From: an uncultured Pelagibacteraceae bacterium
GTDB lineage: Bacteria > Pseudomonadota > Alphaproteobacteria > Pelagibacterales > Pelagibacteraceae
Reading direction: 5' to 3'
Assembly (NCBI GenBank): GCA_902523615.1
Contig: CABYZW010000002.1
Coordinates: 1-64,000 of the forward strand
Length of the DNA stretch: 64,000 nucleotides
Shown: piece after piece, positions 30,704 through 39,759 of the stretch
Numbering within the stretch: the stretch's first letter is position 1
How the letters are laid out: every line of letters begins with the position of its first letter
The notes under the pieces: generated by a model
Databases searched by the model: none
What the model saw: the letters and a program-made list of their open reading frames with translations, nothing else
What the model was told of the DNA's origin: nothing
Made by a program: the position numbers and the translations under genes

Positions 30704-33700
30704 CAGCTTTAATTTTAGATTTCAATGTTATTGGATTTTTGAGTTTATCTAACATTTCTTTTGGACAAACTATAACAAAATTTTCGATTTCTTTTTCAAA
30801 GTCAGAAATAATATTTTTTGACAATAAAGATCCTGTTTCTCTTGCATGCTCACTAATTAAATCTTTTAAAAAATTAATCCAATATTCTGTTTCAACATTT
30901 TGCCATATAACCGAGTCTGGATTAACTTTTTTTTCAAATTCTTTATTTTTATCATAAATAAAAGCCATACCTCCTGTCATGCCAGCTGCAAAGTTGTCTC
31001 CTACTTCTCCTAGTATTACAGCTGTACCTCCAGTCATATATTCGCAACCGTTTGAGTCGCATCCTTCAACAACTGTAATAGCACCAGAATTTCTTACAGC
31101 AAATCTATCTCCAGCTTGGCCTGCAGCAAAAAGCTTACCTGACGTTGCACCATAAAGAACTGTGTTCCCAATAATAGTATTCTCATTCGAAATTAAATTG
31201 CTTTCATCAGGTAGTTTTATTGAAATGGTTGCTCCCGACAAACCTTTCCCAACATAATCATTTGCATCGCCTTTTAAATTAAGCTTAAGACCTTTTGCTG
31301 TAAATGCTCCAAACGATTGTCCAGCTGAACCTTTAAAATCTAGAGTTAAAAAATTTTCCTCTAATTTTTCATAACCATACTTTTTATATAAGTGATGTGA
31401 AATTCTAGTACCTACAGCTCTATTAGTATTTTTAATTAAAAACTCGTTATTTATTTTTTCTGAGTTATCTAAAGCCTTTTCTATTTGAGGCCAAATTTCT
31501 TGATCCAGTGTATCAGGAACTTGATTAATTTCTGATATCTCACAATACCTCTTGTTATTGCCGGGGTCTGCTTGGACGAATAATGGATTAAGATCTAAAT
31601 CATCTAGGTTAGGCGAGGCTTTACTTACCTGCATTAATAAATCAGTTCGACCGATAACCTCATTTAAAGATTTAAAACCAAGTGAAGCTAAAATTTCTCT
31701 TACCTCTGTAGCAATAAACGTAAATAAATTTACAACTTTATCAGGTGTTCCAGTAAATTTTTCTCTTAATTTTTCATCTTGCGTACATACTCCTACAGGA
31801 CAAGTATTAGAGTGACATTGCCTTACCATAATACAACCCATCGCTACTAGAGCAGTAGTTGCTACACCATACTCCTCTGCACCCATCATAGCTGCGACAA
31901 CAACATCTCTTCCAGTTTTAATACCCCCATCAGTTCTTAAAGTAACTTTATGTCTTAGATTATTTAATGTTAAAACTTGATTAGCCTCAGTTAGTCCCAT
32001 TTCCCAAGGTATACCTACGTATTTTACACTTGTTTGAGGTGTAGCTCCGGTTCCTCCATTATGTCCTGAAATTAAAATTATATCAGCTTTTGCTTTTGCA
32101 ACACCAGCTGCAATAGTGCCAACGCCGGAAGATGCAACTAATTTAACTCCAATTCTTGCCTTAGGATTGATTTGTTTTAAATCGTAAATAAGCTGAGCTA
32201 AATCCTCAATTGAATAAATATCATGATGCGGCGGTGGGGAAATTAATGTTACACCTGGTGTTGAATGTCTTAGCTTGGCAATCTCATCTGTTACTTTAAA
32301 TCCTGGTAATTGGCCACCTTCGCCAGGTTTTGCACCTTGAGCAATTTTAATCTCAATTTCATTACAATTGTTTAAATAATTAACTGTTACACCAAATCTT
32401 GCTGACGCGATTTGTTTTACTCTCGAATTTGCACTATCACCAGAATCCATGATCTTAAATCTATTTGCATCTTCACCACCTTCTCCACTACAGGATGCAC
32501 CTTTGATTCTATTCATCCCAATAGCTAATGTTTCGTGTGCCTCCTTGGATAATGCTCCGTGAGACATACTTCCACTACCAAATCTTTTTAATATTTTTTC
32601 TATTGGTTCAACTTCAGAAATTTGAATAGATGGTCCTAATTTTTTTTTTCTAAAATCTATCAAATCCCTTAAGTTAATTGGCGGCAAATTATATATTCCC
32701 TCAGCATATTTTTTATAAGCTGTGTATGAGTTTGATCCTACAGCACTTTGCAATAAGTGGATTAATCTGCCCTGATATTGGTGTGTTTCTCCATTCTTTC
32801 TGTATCTATAAATTCCACCAATAGGTAAAACTGTATCGGTGCTCTCAAATGCCTCTTTATGGATTGCACGTATTTTTTTTTCAATTCCTGACAATCCAAT
32901 ACCCGAAATTTTTGAAGTCACTCCTGGAAAATAATCATCAACTATTGATCTGCTTAGACCAACAGTTTCAAAATTACATCCACCTCTATACGAACTTAAA
33001 ACAGATATACCCATTTTTGACATGATTTTTAATAATCCTGCATTCACTGATTTGATATATCTTTCAACACATTCATCAAAACTATACTGGCCGAATAACT
33101 TTTTCTCATGCCTTTGGTATAAACTATCAAAAGCTATATATGGATTAACTGTTGTTGCTCCAACACCTATTAATGTTGCAAAAGAGTGGGTGTCCAAAGC
33201 TTCGCCAGATTGAACATTAATTGAAACATATCCTCTTAATTTTTTATGAATTAAAAAAGTATTAATCGCACCAACGCATAACAACATTGGCATAGGCATC
33301 CTTGTATCTGAAATAAATTTGTCGCTTAAAACTAATTGTGTTATACCCTGTCTAACGGCAACTTCCGACTCTTTTTGGATCCTTTTAATAGAGTCAAATA
33401 AACTTTGATCATTCGAGAAAGTACAATCTATAGAGACAGAGTTTTTTCCAAAAAAATTAATAAATTTGTTAAATTGTGAATTCGATAATATCGGACTATT
33501 TAAAACATAAATATTTTCTTTAGTTAAAGTATCAAAATCTAAAATATTCCCAAGATTACCAAATCTAGTTTTCAAACTCATAACTTTATTTTCTCTTAAA
33601 GAGTCAATCGGTGGATTCGTTACTTGGCTAAAGTTTTGTCTAAAAAAATGATAAAGTGGTCTGTATTTGTCTGATAGAACTGCTAAAGGTGTATCATCAC

Positions 33701-35201
33701 CCATGGAACCCGTCGCTTCTTTTGCATCTTCAGCCATAGGATGTAAAATTAACTCTAAATCCTCCAAACTAATTCCAAAAGTGTGTTGTCGTCTCCTTAA
33801 GTCTTCACCATCAAAATTATGTTTCTCATTAGAAATGGATAATTTCTCATCTAAATCTATTATCTGAGAATTGAAATGCTTATATTCTTTTGCCAAATAG
33901 TCTTTAATTTGATTATTCGTAAACACTTTACCTTTTTCAATTCTCACACCAATTATCTCCCCTGGTCCAAGTCTTCCTTTTGATAGAATTCTTTTTTCAT
34001 TTAATTCAATCATTCCAGTTTCAGATCCGGCAAAGAGAAACTTATCTTTTGTTATTACGTATCTTAAAGGCCTTAAACCATTACGATCATTTGCTGCAAT
34101 GACCCATTCATTATCTGTTGCGGCTATTGCGGCAGGACCATCCCAAGGTTCCATAGTACTATTTAAAAAATTAAACAGCTGTTGATGGCTTTTTGGAAGA
34201 GTTTTATTTCTTTTTGACCAAGCATCAGGGATCATCATTAATTTTGCTAAAGGTGCAGGTTGGCCAGATTTATTTAATAACTCAAAAACATTATCTAGTG
34301 CCGCAGAGTCAGAAACTCCTTTTTGTATAACTGGCTTTAAATTTTCTACATTTTCAAAAAAAGGGCTACTCATCTCTTGTTCATGAACTCTCATCCAGTT
34401 TTTATTTCCTTTGTAAGTATTAATTTCACCATTATGGGCAACTGCTCTAAATGGTTGTGCCAAACTCCAGCTTGGAGCGGTATTAGTTGAAAATCTCTGA
34501 TGAAAAATTGCAAATCTTGAAATAAATCTCTCGTCCTTTAAATCTAAGAAAAAATCTGAGATAGCCTCAGCTAAAAACATGCCCTTATAGATAATTGATT
34601 TAGAACTTATTGAGCAAATATAAAAATTATTTAATGATAAATTGAATGCTTTATTCTCAATTTTTTTTCTTGTTTCATAAATTTTTCTTTCAAGATCTTT
34701 ATCAAGCAAATTTTTATCATTCGATTTAAAAAGCACTTGGATTATCTCTGGCATAGTTTGGAAAGCTTTTTCTCCTAAAACTTTTGGATTAACAGGCACC
34801 TGTCTCCATCCATAGATACTAAAATCGTTTTTAGTTAACTCACTTTCTACAATCGTTTTACAGCTTTCTTGTGAGGAGTAATCATTTCTTGGTAAAAAAA
34901 TCATTCCAACACAAATATCAGAGCCATCATGTGTGTGACCTGTAACCTCTATTTTTTCAATAAAGAAATCTTTGGGAATTTCTAAATGTATTCCTGCTCC
35001 ATCACCTGTTTTTCCATCAGCATCAACAGCTCCTCGATGCCAAACAGCCTTTAAAGCTTCAATTCCATATTCTACAACCTCTCTTGATTTTTTTCCCTCT
35101 GTTGATGCAATTAATCCTACACCACATGCATCATGTTCCATTTCCTTAGAATAAACATTGTTTTTAGTAAGTAATTCTAAATTTTTTTTATATATACTCA
35201 T
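30696..35201 (-). CDS. gltB: Glutamate synthase (NADPH) large subunit
   Basis: A 1501-residue subunit that transfers the glutamine amide nitrogen to 2-oxoglutarate. The glutaminase nucleophile is C26 in EHDACGVGLIAS, exposed after removal of a short propeptide. The central and FMN domains have HNGEINTYKGN, ISPPPHHDIYSIEDLAQLIY and GTGATPQTSVKYVGIPWE. The 3Fe-4S cysteines occur in CIMVRQCHSNTCPVGVC, and the C-terminal beta-helix is glycine rich. It follows gltD as TAATG, so both subunits are made from one message. Confidence 0.97.
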   Translation of the reverse strand: MSIYKKNLELLTKNNVYSKEMEHDACGVGLIASTEGKKSREVVEYGIEALKAVWHRGAVDADGKTGDGAGIHLEIPKDFFIEKIEVTGHTHDGSDICVGMIFLPRNDYSSQESCKTIVESELTKNDFSIYGWRQVPVNPKVLGEKAFQTMPEIIQVLFKSNDKNLLDKDLERKIYETRKKIENKAFNLSLNNFYICSISSKSIIYKGMFLAEAISDFFLDLKDERFISRFAIFHQRFSTNTAPSWSLAQPFRAVAHNGEINTYKGNKNWMRVHEQEMSSPFFENVENLKPVIQKGVSDSAALDNVFELLNKSGQPAPLAKLMMIPDAWSKRNKTLPKSHQQLFNFLNSTMEPWDGPAAIAATDNEWVIAANDRNGLRPLRYVITKDKFLFAGSETGMIELNEKRILSKGRLGPGEIIGVRIEKGKVFTNNQIKDYLAKEYKHFNSQIIDLDEKLSISNEKHNFDGEDLRRRQHTFGISLEDLELILHPMAEDAKEATGSMGDDTPLAVLSDKYRPLYHFFRQNFSQVTNPPIDSLRENKVMSLKTRFGNLGNILDFDTLTKENIYVLNSPILSNSQFNKFINFFGKNSVSIDCTFSNDQSLFDSIKRIQKESEVAVRQGITQLVLSDKFISDTRMPMPMLLCVGAINTFLIHKKLRGYVSINVQSGEALDTHSFATLIGVGATTVNPYIAFDSLYQRHEKKLFGQYSFDECVERYIKSVNAGLLKIMSKMGISVLSSYRGGCNFETVGLSRSIVDDYFPGVTSKISGIGLSGIEKKIRAIHKEAFESTDTVLPIGGIYRYRKNGETHQYQGRLIHLLQSAVGSNSYTAYKKYAEGIYNLPPINLRDLIDFRKKKLGPSIQISEVEPIEKILKRFGSGSMSHGALSKEAHETLAIGMNRIKGASCSGEGGEDANRFKIMDSGDSANSRVKQIASARFGVTVNYLNNCNEIEIKIAQGAKPGEGGQLPGFKVTDEIAKLRHSTPGVTLISPPPHHDIYSIEDLAQLIYDLKQINPKARIGVKLVASSGVGTIAAGVAKAKADIILISGHNGGTGATPQTSVKYVGIPWEMGLTEANQVLTLNNLRHKVTLRTDGGIKTGRDVVVAAMMGAEEYGVATTALVAMGCIMVRQCHSNTCPVGVCTQDEKLREKFTGTPDKVVNLFTFIATEVREILASLGFKSLNEVIGRTDLLMQVSKASPNLDDLDLNPLFVQADPGNNKRYCEISEINQVPDTLDQEIWPQIEKALDNSEKINNEFLIKNTNRAVGTRISHHLYKKYGYEKLEENFLTLDFKGSAGQSFGAFTAKGLKLNLKGDANDYVGKGLSGATISIKLPDESNLISNENTIIGNTVLYGATSGKLFAAGQAGDRFAVRNSGAITVVEGCDSNGCEYMTGGTAVILGEVGDNFAAGMTGGMAFIYDKNKEFEKKVNPDSVIWQNVETEYWINFLKDLISEHARETGSLLSKNIISDFEKEIENFVIVCPKEMLDKLKNPITLKSKIKAVS

Positions 35202-36640
35202 TATGCAACTTTAGATTTTTTTAATTCGATATTTTCAAGATAAGATTTGATTGATAATGCAGCATCTCTACCATCTTTAATTGCCCAAACAACTAAAGAT
35301 GCACCTCTTACAATATCCCCGGCAGCAAAGACTCCTTTTATATTAGTTTCCATAGTGTCAAAGTCTGTTTTAATTGTTCCCCATTTTGTAACTTGTAATT
35401 CTTGTGCCTCAAATAATAATGGCAAGTTTTCTGGATCAAATCCTAAAGCTTTTATTACCATATCTGCTTTAATTTCAAATTCAGATCCTTGTTTAATTTC
35501 TGGTCTTCTTCTACCTGAGTCATCTGGATCTCCAAGTTGAATTTGATCTACAATTAATTTTTCAATTTTATTTTTTCCTCTAAATTCTTTTGGACTAGAC
35601 AACCATACAAATTCAACACCCTCTTCTTCTGCATTAGCTACTTCTCTTGCAGATCCAGGCATATTATCTTTATCTCTTCTATATAAACATTTAACTGAAT
35701 TAGCTTTTTGTCTTACAGATGTTCGAACACAATCCATTGCGGTATCTCCACCTCCAATAACAACTACATCTTTACCCTCAGCGTTTAATATACCTTTATC
35801 GAATAAATCAACTTTATCTCCCAACCCCTTTTTGTTTGATGCTGTTAAAAACTCCATAGCAGGAAAAATATTATCTAAATCATTACCTGGTAGATTAATT
35901 TCTCTTGGTTTATAAACTCCAGTGGCAATTAAAATTGCATCATGTTTTTTTCTCAATTGTTCTAAAGTTGCATCCTTACCAACCTCAAAATTTTGTTCAA
36001 ATTTAATTCCACCATCTTTCAACAATTTTGTTCTCCTTTCGACCACATGTTTTTCTAATTTAAAATTTGGAATTCCATAAATTAACAAACCGCCCGCTCT
36101 GTCATATCTGTCATAAACAGTAATTTGATATCCATTTTTCCTAAGTTGTTCAGCAGCTGCCAGTCCAGCGGGTCCAGCACCAATTATTCCAACACTTTGG
36201 TCTTTTTCGTGTTTGATTGATATAGGCTTTACCCATCCGTTCTCCCAAGCACTATCAGTAATATATTTTTCAACTGATCCAATTGTTACAGTGCCATGAC
36301 CTGACTGCTCAATAACACAATTACCCTCACATAGTCTATCTTGAGGGCATATTCTGCCACAAACCTCAGGCATATTATTTGTACTTTGAGATAATTCATA
36401 AGCTTCCTTCAATCTGCCTTCAGCAGTCAATTTAAGCCAATCAGGGATGTTGTTACTTAAAGGACAATGGACTTGGCAAAAAGGAACGCCACATTGAGAG
36501 CATCTACTTGACTGCTCTTGAGCTTTTTGAGTGATAAATTCATCATAGATTTCATTAAAATCATCTTTCCTATTATCAACTCCTCTTTTAGGTGGGGTTT
36601 GTTGACCTATTTTTACGAATTTTAGCATTTTATCAGTCAT
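35201..36640 (-). CDS. gltD: Glutamate synthase (NADPH) small subunit
   Basis: A 479-residue flavoprotein that passes electrons from NADPH to GltB. The N-terminal cysteine-rich part, CSQCGVPFCQVHCPLSNNIP and CGRICPQDRLCEGNC, holds the 4Fe-4S clusters. FAD binding is IGAGPAGLAAAEQLRKNG, NADPH binding VIGGGDTAMDCVRT, with CLYRRDKDNMPGS and the C-terminal GVFAAGDIVRG. gltD precedes gltB here. The 184-base gap before it is the likely promoter region of this nitrogen-assimilation operon. Confidence 0.97.
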   Translation of the reverse strand: MTDKMLKFVKIGQQTPPKRGVDNRKDDFNEIYDEFITQKAQEQSSRCSQCGVPFCQVHCPLSNNIPDWLKLTAEGRLKEAYELSQSTNNMPEVCGRICPQDRLCEGNCVIEQSGHGTVTIGSVEKYITDSAWENGWVKPISIKHEKDQSVGIIGAGPAGLAAAEQLRKNGYQITVYDRYDRAGGLLIYGIPNFKLEKHVVERRTKLLKDGGIKFEQNFEVGKDATLEQLRKKHDAILIATGVYKPREINLPGNDLDNIFPAMEFLTASNKKGLGDKVDLFDKGILNAEGKDVVVIGGGDTAMDCVRTSVRQKANSVKCLYRRDKDNMPGSAREVANAEEEGVEFVWLSSPKEFRGKNKIEKLIVDQIQLGDPDDSGRRRPEIKQGSEFEIKADMVIKALGFDPENLPLLFEAQELQVTKWGTIKTDFDTMETNIKGVFAAGDIVRGASLVVWAIKDGRDAALSIKSYLENIELKKSKVA

Positions 36641-36824
36641 AAATTTTTATAAATTTATCGCAGAATATACATAGTTTTTATTAGTAAAAGAAATAAATAG
36701 GTCAGTTACTATTACCTAATTACAATAATATTTAGCTTAAAATCTACTTAATCTGATTTTTACATACCTAATATGATTAAATCGAATTGTTTAAAATGAA
36801 TATTTTTTAAGCTACGACACATGT
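36641..36824. promoter_or_regulatory. Intergenic control region between gltD and uppP
   Basis: A 184-base gap between divergent genes, long for this genome. It contains an imperfect inverted repeat TAGGT (36698-36702) / ACCTA (36714-36718) and a second copy of ACCTAAT at 36766-36772, a direct repeat of the one at 36714-36720. These could be operator half-sites for a nitrogen or redox regulator, but no known consensus was recognised. Confidence 0.35.
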
Positions 36825-37592
36825 ATGTTGCAAGATTTTATAGAAATTTTAATTCTTTCTGCTGTTCAAGGAATTTCTGAATTTTTACCCATAAGTTCGT
36901 CAGCTCATTTAATATTGGTATCAAATTTTTATGATTTAGAAACAAGTTCTTTATTAATAGACATAAGTCTACATTTAGGCTCATTAATTGCAGTAATTTT
37001 TTATTTTAGAAAAGAGCTATTTGATCTAAGAAATAATAATAGGTTATTAAGTTTAATAATTATTGGCTCCTTGCCTTTAATATTTTTTGGATATATTTTA
37101 TATTCTACCGAGTTTATTCATCTTTTAAGAAACACAAAAGTAATTGCATCAACAACACTATTTTTTGGATTCATACTTTTTTTTGCTGACCAAAGAAAAA
37201 TTGATCGAAATATTTCTACAGATTTAAATATTAAATCAGTTTTATTAATTGGTTTATTTCAAATATTAGCGTTGATACCAGGAGTTAGTAGGGCTGGAAT
37301 AACGATTACGGCAGCAAGATTTTTGAATTTCAATAGAACAGACGCTAGTAAAATTTCTTTTTTATTGTCTATACCTGCATTAGCAGGAGCAAGCTGCCTA
37401 GGTTTAAGAGAGGCTTTTGAACAATCAATAGAAATTAATTATTTATTATTTATTGCTACTTTTTTATCATTTATGTTTTCATTTTTTACAATTAAGTATT
37501 TTCTTAAATTTATAAGTAAAATTTCTTTTAATGTATTTGTAATTTATCGGATAATTCTTGGCTTAATTTTATTTTATATAATATATATTTAA
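36825..37592 (+). CDS. uppP: Undecaprenyl-diphosphate phosphatase
   Basis: A 255-residue polytopic membrane protein that recycles undecaprenyl pyrophosphate, the lipid carrier of peptidoglycan and O-antigen synthesis. Both catalytic motifs are present: AVQGISEFLPISSSAHLI near the N-terminus (14-31) and LIPGVSRAGITITAARFL near 152-169. About eight hydrophobic segments are visible. It starts at the second of two nearby ATGs (36825), in frame with the family N-terminus. Its stop overlaps the convergent EamA gene on a shared TTAA. Confidence 0.95.
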   Translation: MLQDFIEILILSAVQGISEFLPISSSAHLILVSNFYDLETSSLLIDISLHLGSLIAVIFYFRKELFDLRNNNRLLSLIIIGSLPLIFFGYILYSTEFIHLLRNTKVIASTTLFFGFILFFADQRKIDRNISTDLNIKSVLLIGLFQILALIPGVSRAGITITAARFLNFNRTDASKISFLLSIPALAGASCLGLREAFEQSIEINYLLFIATFLSFMFSFFTIKYFLKFISKISFNVFVIYRIILGLILFYIIYI

Positions 37593-38479
37593 CTTGCTTT
37601 CCTTATTAATGGAACTAATTGAGATAACAAAACTCCACTTAATATAAAAAAACAACCAAGTAAATTATTAATACCTAATATTTGATTTAAAAGAAACCAG
37701 GCAGCAATTGTCGCAAACACACCTTCCAAGGAAAAAATTATTGCTGCTGGTGCTGGAGTTATATTTCTTTGAGCATAAATTTGTAAAACAAATGCAAAAC
37801 CACCTGATAAAATACCAGCATATAAAATCGAGTCTATTTCATTTAATATATTAGCGATTACAAATTCTTCAGAAAATAAACCTATTATAAATGAGAATAG
37901 AGCAACTAGCAGAGTTTGAATTGCACCAATAGTCAATGGTAGATTGTACTTTTTGACAATCATACCAGTAAAAATAATATGTGTACTCCAAAATAAAGCT
38001 CCTAATACCACAAGGGTATCACCTAATCTTACAGTTGCATTTTGAAAATTTGTTAATAAATATCCGCCGATTAAACATAGAATTACTGATGGCCATACAC
38101 TCCAGTGTAAAAAATCTTTTTTAAAGATGAAAATAATTATTGGGACCATTGGCACATAAAAAATTGTAAAAAAAGCAGCATTTGCTACATCAGTGTAAAG
38201 CAACGCAACCTGTTGTAATGCTGAGCCCAAAAATAATGATAGTCCGATTAAAAAGGACAGGATAACGAATGTTTTTGTATCAAACCTAAATTCTTTTTTT
38301 AGTTTTTTTGCTTCAAACATTAATGCTAAAGGAACAATTGCTAAAAAACCCACAAAAAATCTTACTGAATTAAAAGTGAATGGGCCGATGTCGTCCATGC
38401 CTGTATCTTGTGCAATAAATGTAGTCCCCCAAATGAAAGTGCATAATAGTGCACTAAATAATGAGAGTGTTTTTGACAT
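37589..38479 (-). CDS. EamA-family (DMT) transporter
   Basis: A 296-residue inner-membrane protein with ten hydrophobic segments in two repeats. Each repeat contains an EamA signature (FIWGTTFIAQ at the start, and LGALFWSTHIIFTG at the start of the second). The family exports amino acids, metabolites or nucleotide sugars; substrate unknown. The last helices (PAPAAIIFSLEGVFATIAAW) match the family. It lies 4 bases downstream of aceF on the same strand and may be co-transcribed with pyruvate dehydrogenase. Confidence 0.9.
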   Translation of the reverse strand: MSKTLSLFSALLCTFIWGTTFIAQDTGMDDIGPFTFNSVRFFVGFLAIVPLALMFEAKKLKKEFRFDTKTFVILSFLIGLSLFLGSALQQVALLYTDVANAAFFTIFYVPMVPIIIFIFKKDFLHWSVWPSVILCLIGGYLLTNFQNATVRLGDTLVVLGALFWSTHIIFTGMIVKKYNLPLTIGAIQTLLVALFSFIIGLFSEEFVIANILNEIDSILYAGILSGGFAFVLQIYAQRNITPAPAAIIFSLEGVFATIAAWFLLNQILGINNLLGCFFILSGVLLSQLVPLIRKAS

Positions 38480-38483
38480 ATTT

Positions 38484-39758
38484 TTACACAGCTAATTTGT
38501 AAGCAAAATTTTTTCCAAGATTGTCTTTCAAATCGTTGTTAAATCGAGCTGCTTCAGCTCCATCAATTATTCTGTGATCATATGATAAAGATAAAGGTAA
38601 CATTGTTCGTGTAATAAATTTTCCATCAATAAAAATTTGTTTTTTTTGAGATTTGCCAACTCCCAAAATTGCAACTTCAGGATAATTAATTATAGGTGTA
38701 AAAAAAGAACCGCCAATACCTCCTAGACTTGTTATTGTCATGGAACCACCAAATAATTCTTTTTTATCAACTTTAAGATTCCTGCACTGATCACTTAATT
38801 TTTTAAGTTCGTTGCCAATTAATGAAATATTCTTATTATCAGCATTTCTTAGTTTAGGCACCATAAGTCCATGCTTCGTATCTACTGCTATTCCAATATG
38901 GTAATACTTTTTTAAGGTCATTTTTCCTTTATCAATTTCATCTATAGATGAATTAAAATTTGGAAATTTTTTTAGTGATGCAGTTAATGCTTTGACGATA
39001 AAAGCTAAAGGAGTAATTTTTTTTTTTTCTCCAGTGTAAATATCTGTAAGAGATGTTCTAAACTCCTCTAATTCAGTTATATCTGCTTCATCATGATTCG
39101 TGACATGGGGAATATTGGTCCAAGAATTCACAAGATATTTAGACGAAAGTCTCTTCACTCTTGGAATATCCTTTATTTCTGTTTTTCCAAATTCAGAGTG
39201 AGGATATTCTAGTTCTATCGTTTCATCTTTTTTGAATTCTTTTTCAGAATTTATCTCAGGTTTATTTGCGACAAATGACTTTACATCACTTTCAGTTACT
39301 CTTCCTAGTCTTTCGCTACCTTCAACTTTACTAATATCAACACCAAGTTCTCTTGCAAATTTTCTGACTTTTGGTGAGGCTGCAGTTTTTTTAGAAAAAT
39401 CTTTTACGATAACATTTTTTAATCCAACTTCTCTTCTAATTTCTATTTTTTTTTCCTTAGTATTTTCTTTTTTAATTGTTTTTATTTCTTCAGTTTTTAA
39501 TTGAGTTTCTACTTGATTGTCTTTTAATTCAATTTCTAATATTTTATCACCTTCAGAAACCTTATCCCCAACATTTAAATTTAATTCTGTAACTATTCCA
39601 TTATGTAATGAGGGTATTTCAACACTCGATTTATCACTTTCAATTGTTATTAAAGGATCATTTTTTTTAATCTCTTGACCCTTTTTGACTATAATTTCAA
39701 TAACCTCTACATCTTTGAATTCACCAATATTTGGAACTTTTATATCTTTTTTGGGCAT
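38484..39758 (-). CDS. aceF: Pyruvate dehydrogenase E2, dihydrolipoamide acetyltransferase
   Basis: Core of the pyruvate dehydrogenase complex. With the ATG at 39758 it has 424 residues: one lipoyl domain (about 1-80, lipoyl-lysine in ESDKSSVEIP), a Lys/Glu-rich linker, the E1/E3-binding domain (AASPKVRKFARELGVDISKV), and the catalytic domain with SYDHRIIDGAEAARF. A longer frame from 39836 would run into aceE and adds non-family residues. The start comes one base after the aceE stop. No E3 gene is in view. The first 76 residues closely resemble the extra lipoyl domain of the adjacent E1. Confidence 0.95.
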   Translation of the reverse strand: MPKKDIKVPNIGEFKDVEVIEIIVKKGQEIKKNDPLITIESDKSSVEIPSLHNGIVTELNLNVGDKVSEGDKILEIELKDNQVETQLKTEEIKTIKKENTKEKKIEIRREVGLKNVIVKDFSKKTAASPKVRKFARELGVDISKVEGSERLGRVTESDVKSFVANKPEINSEKEFKKDETIELEYPHSEFGKTEIKDIPRVKRLSSKYLVNSWTNIPHVTNHDEADITELEEFRTSLTDIYTGEKKKITPLAFIVKALTASLKKFPNFNSSIDEIDKGKMTLKKYYHIGIAVDTKHGLMVPKLRNADNKNISLIGNELKKLSDQCRNLKVDKKELFGGSMTITSLGGIGGSFFTPIINYPEVAILGVGKSQKKQIFIDGKFITRTMLPLSLSYDHRIIDGAEAARFNNDLKDNLGKNFAYKLAV

Positions 39759-39759
39759 T

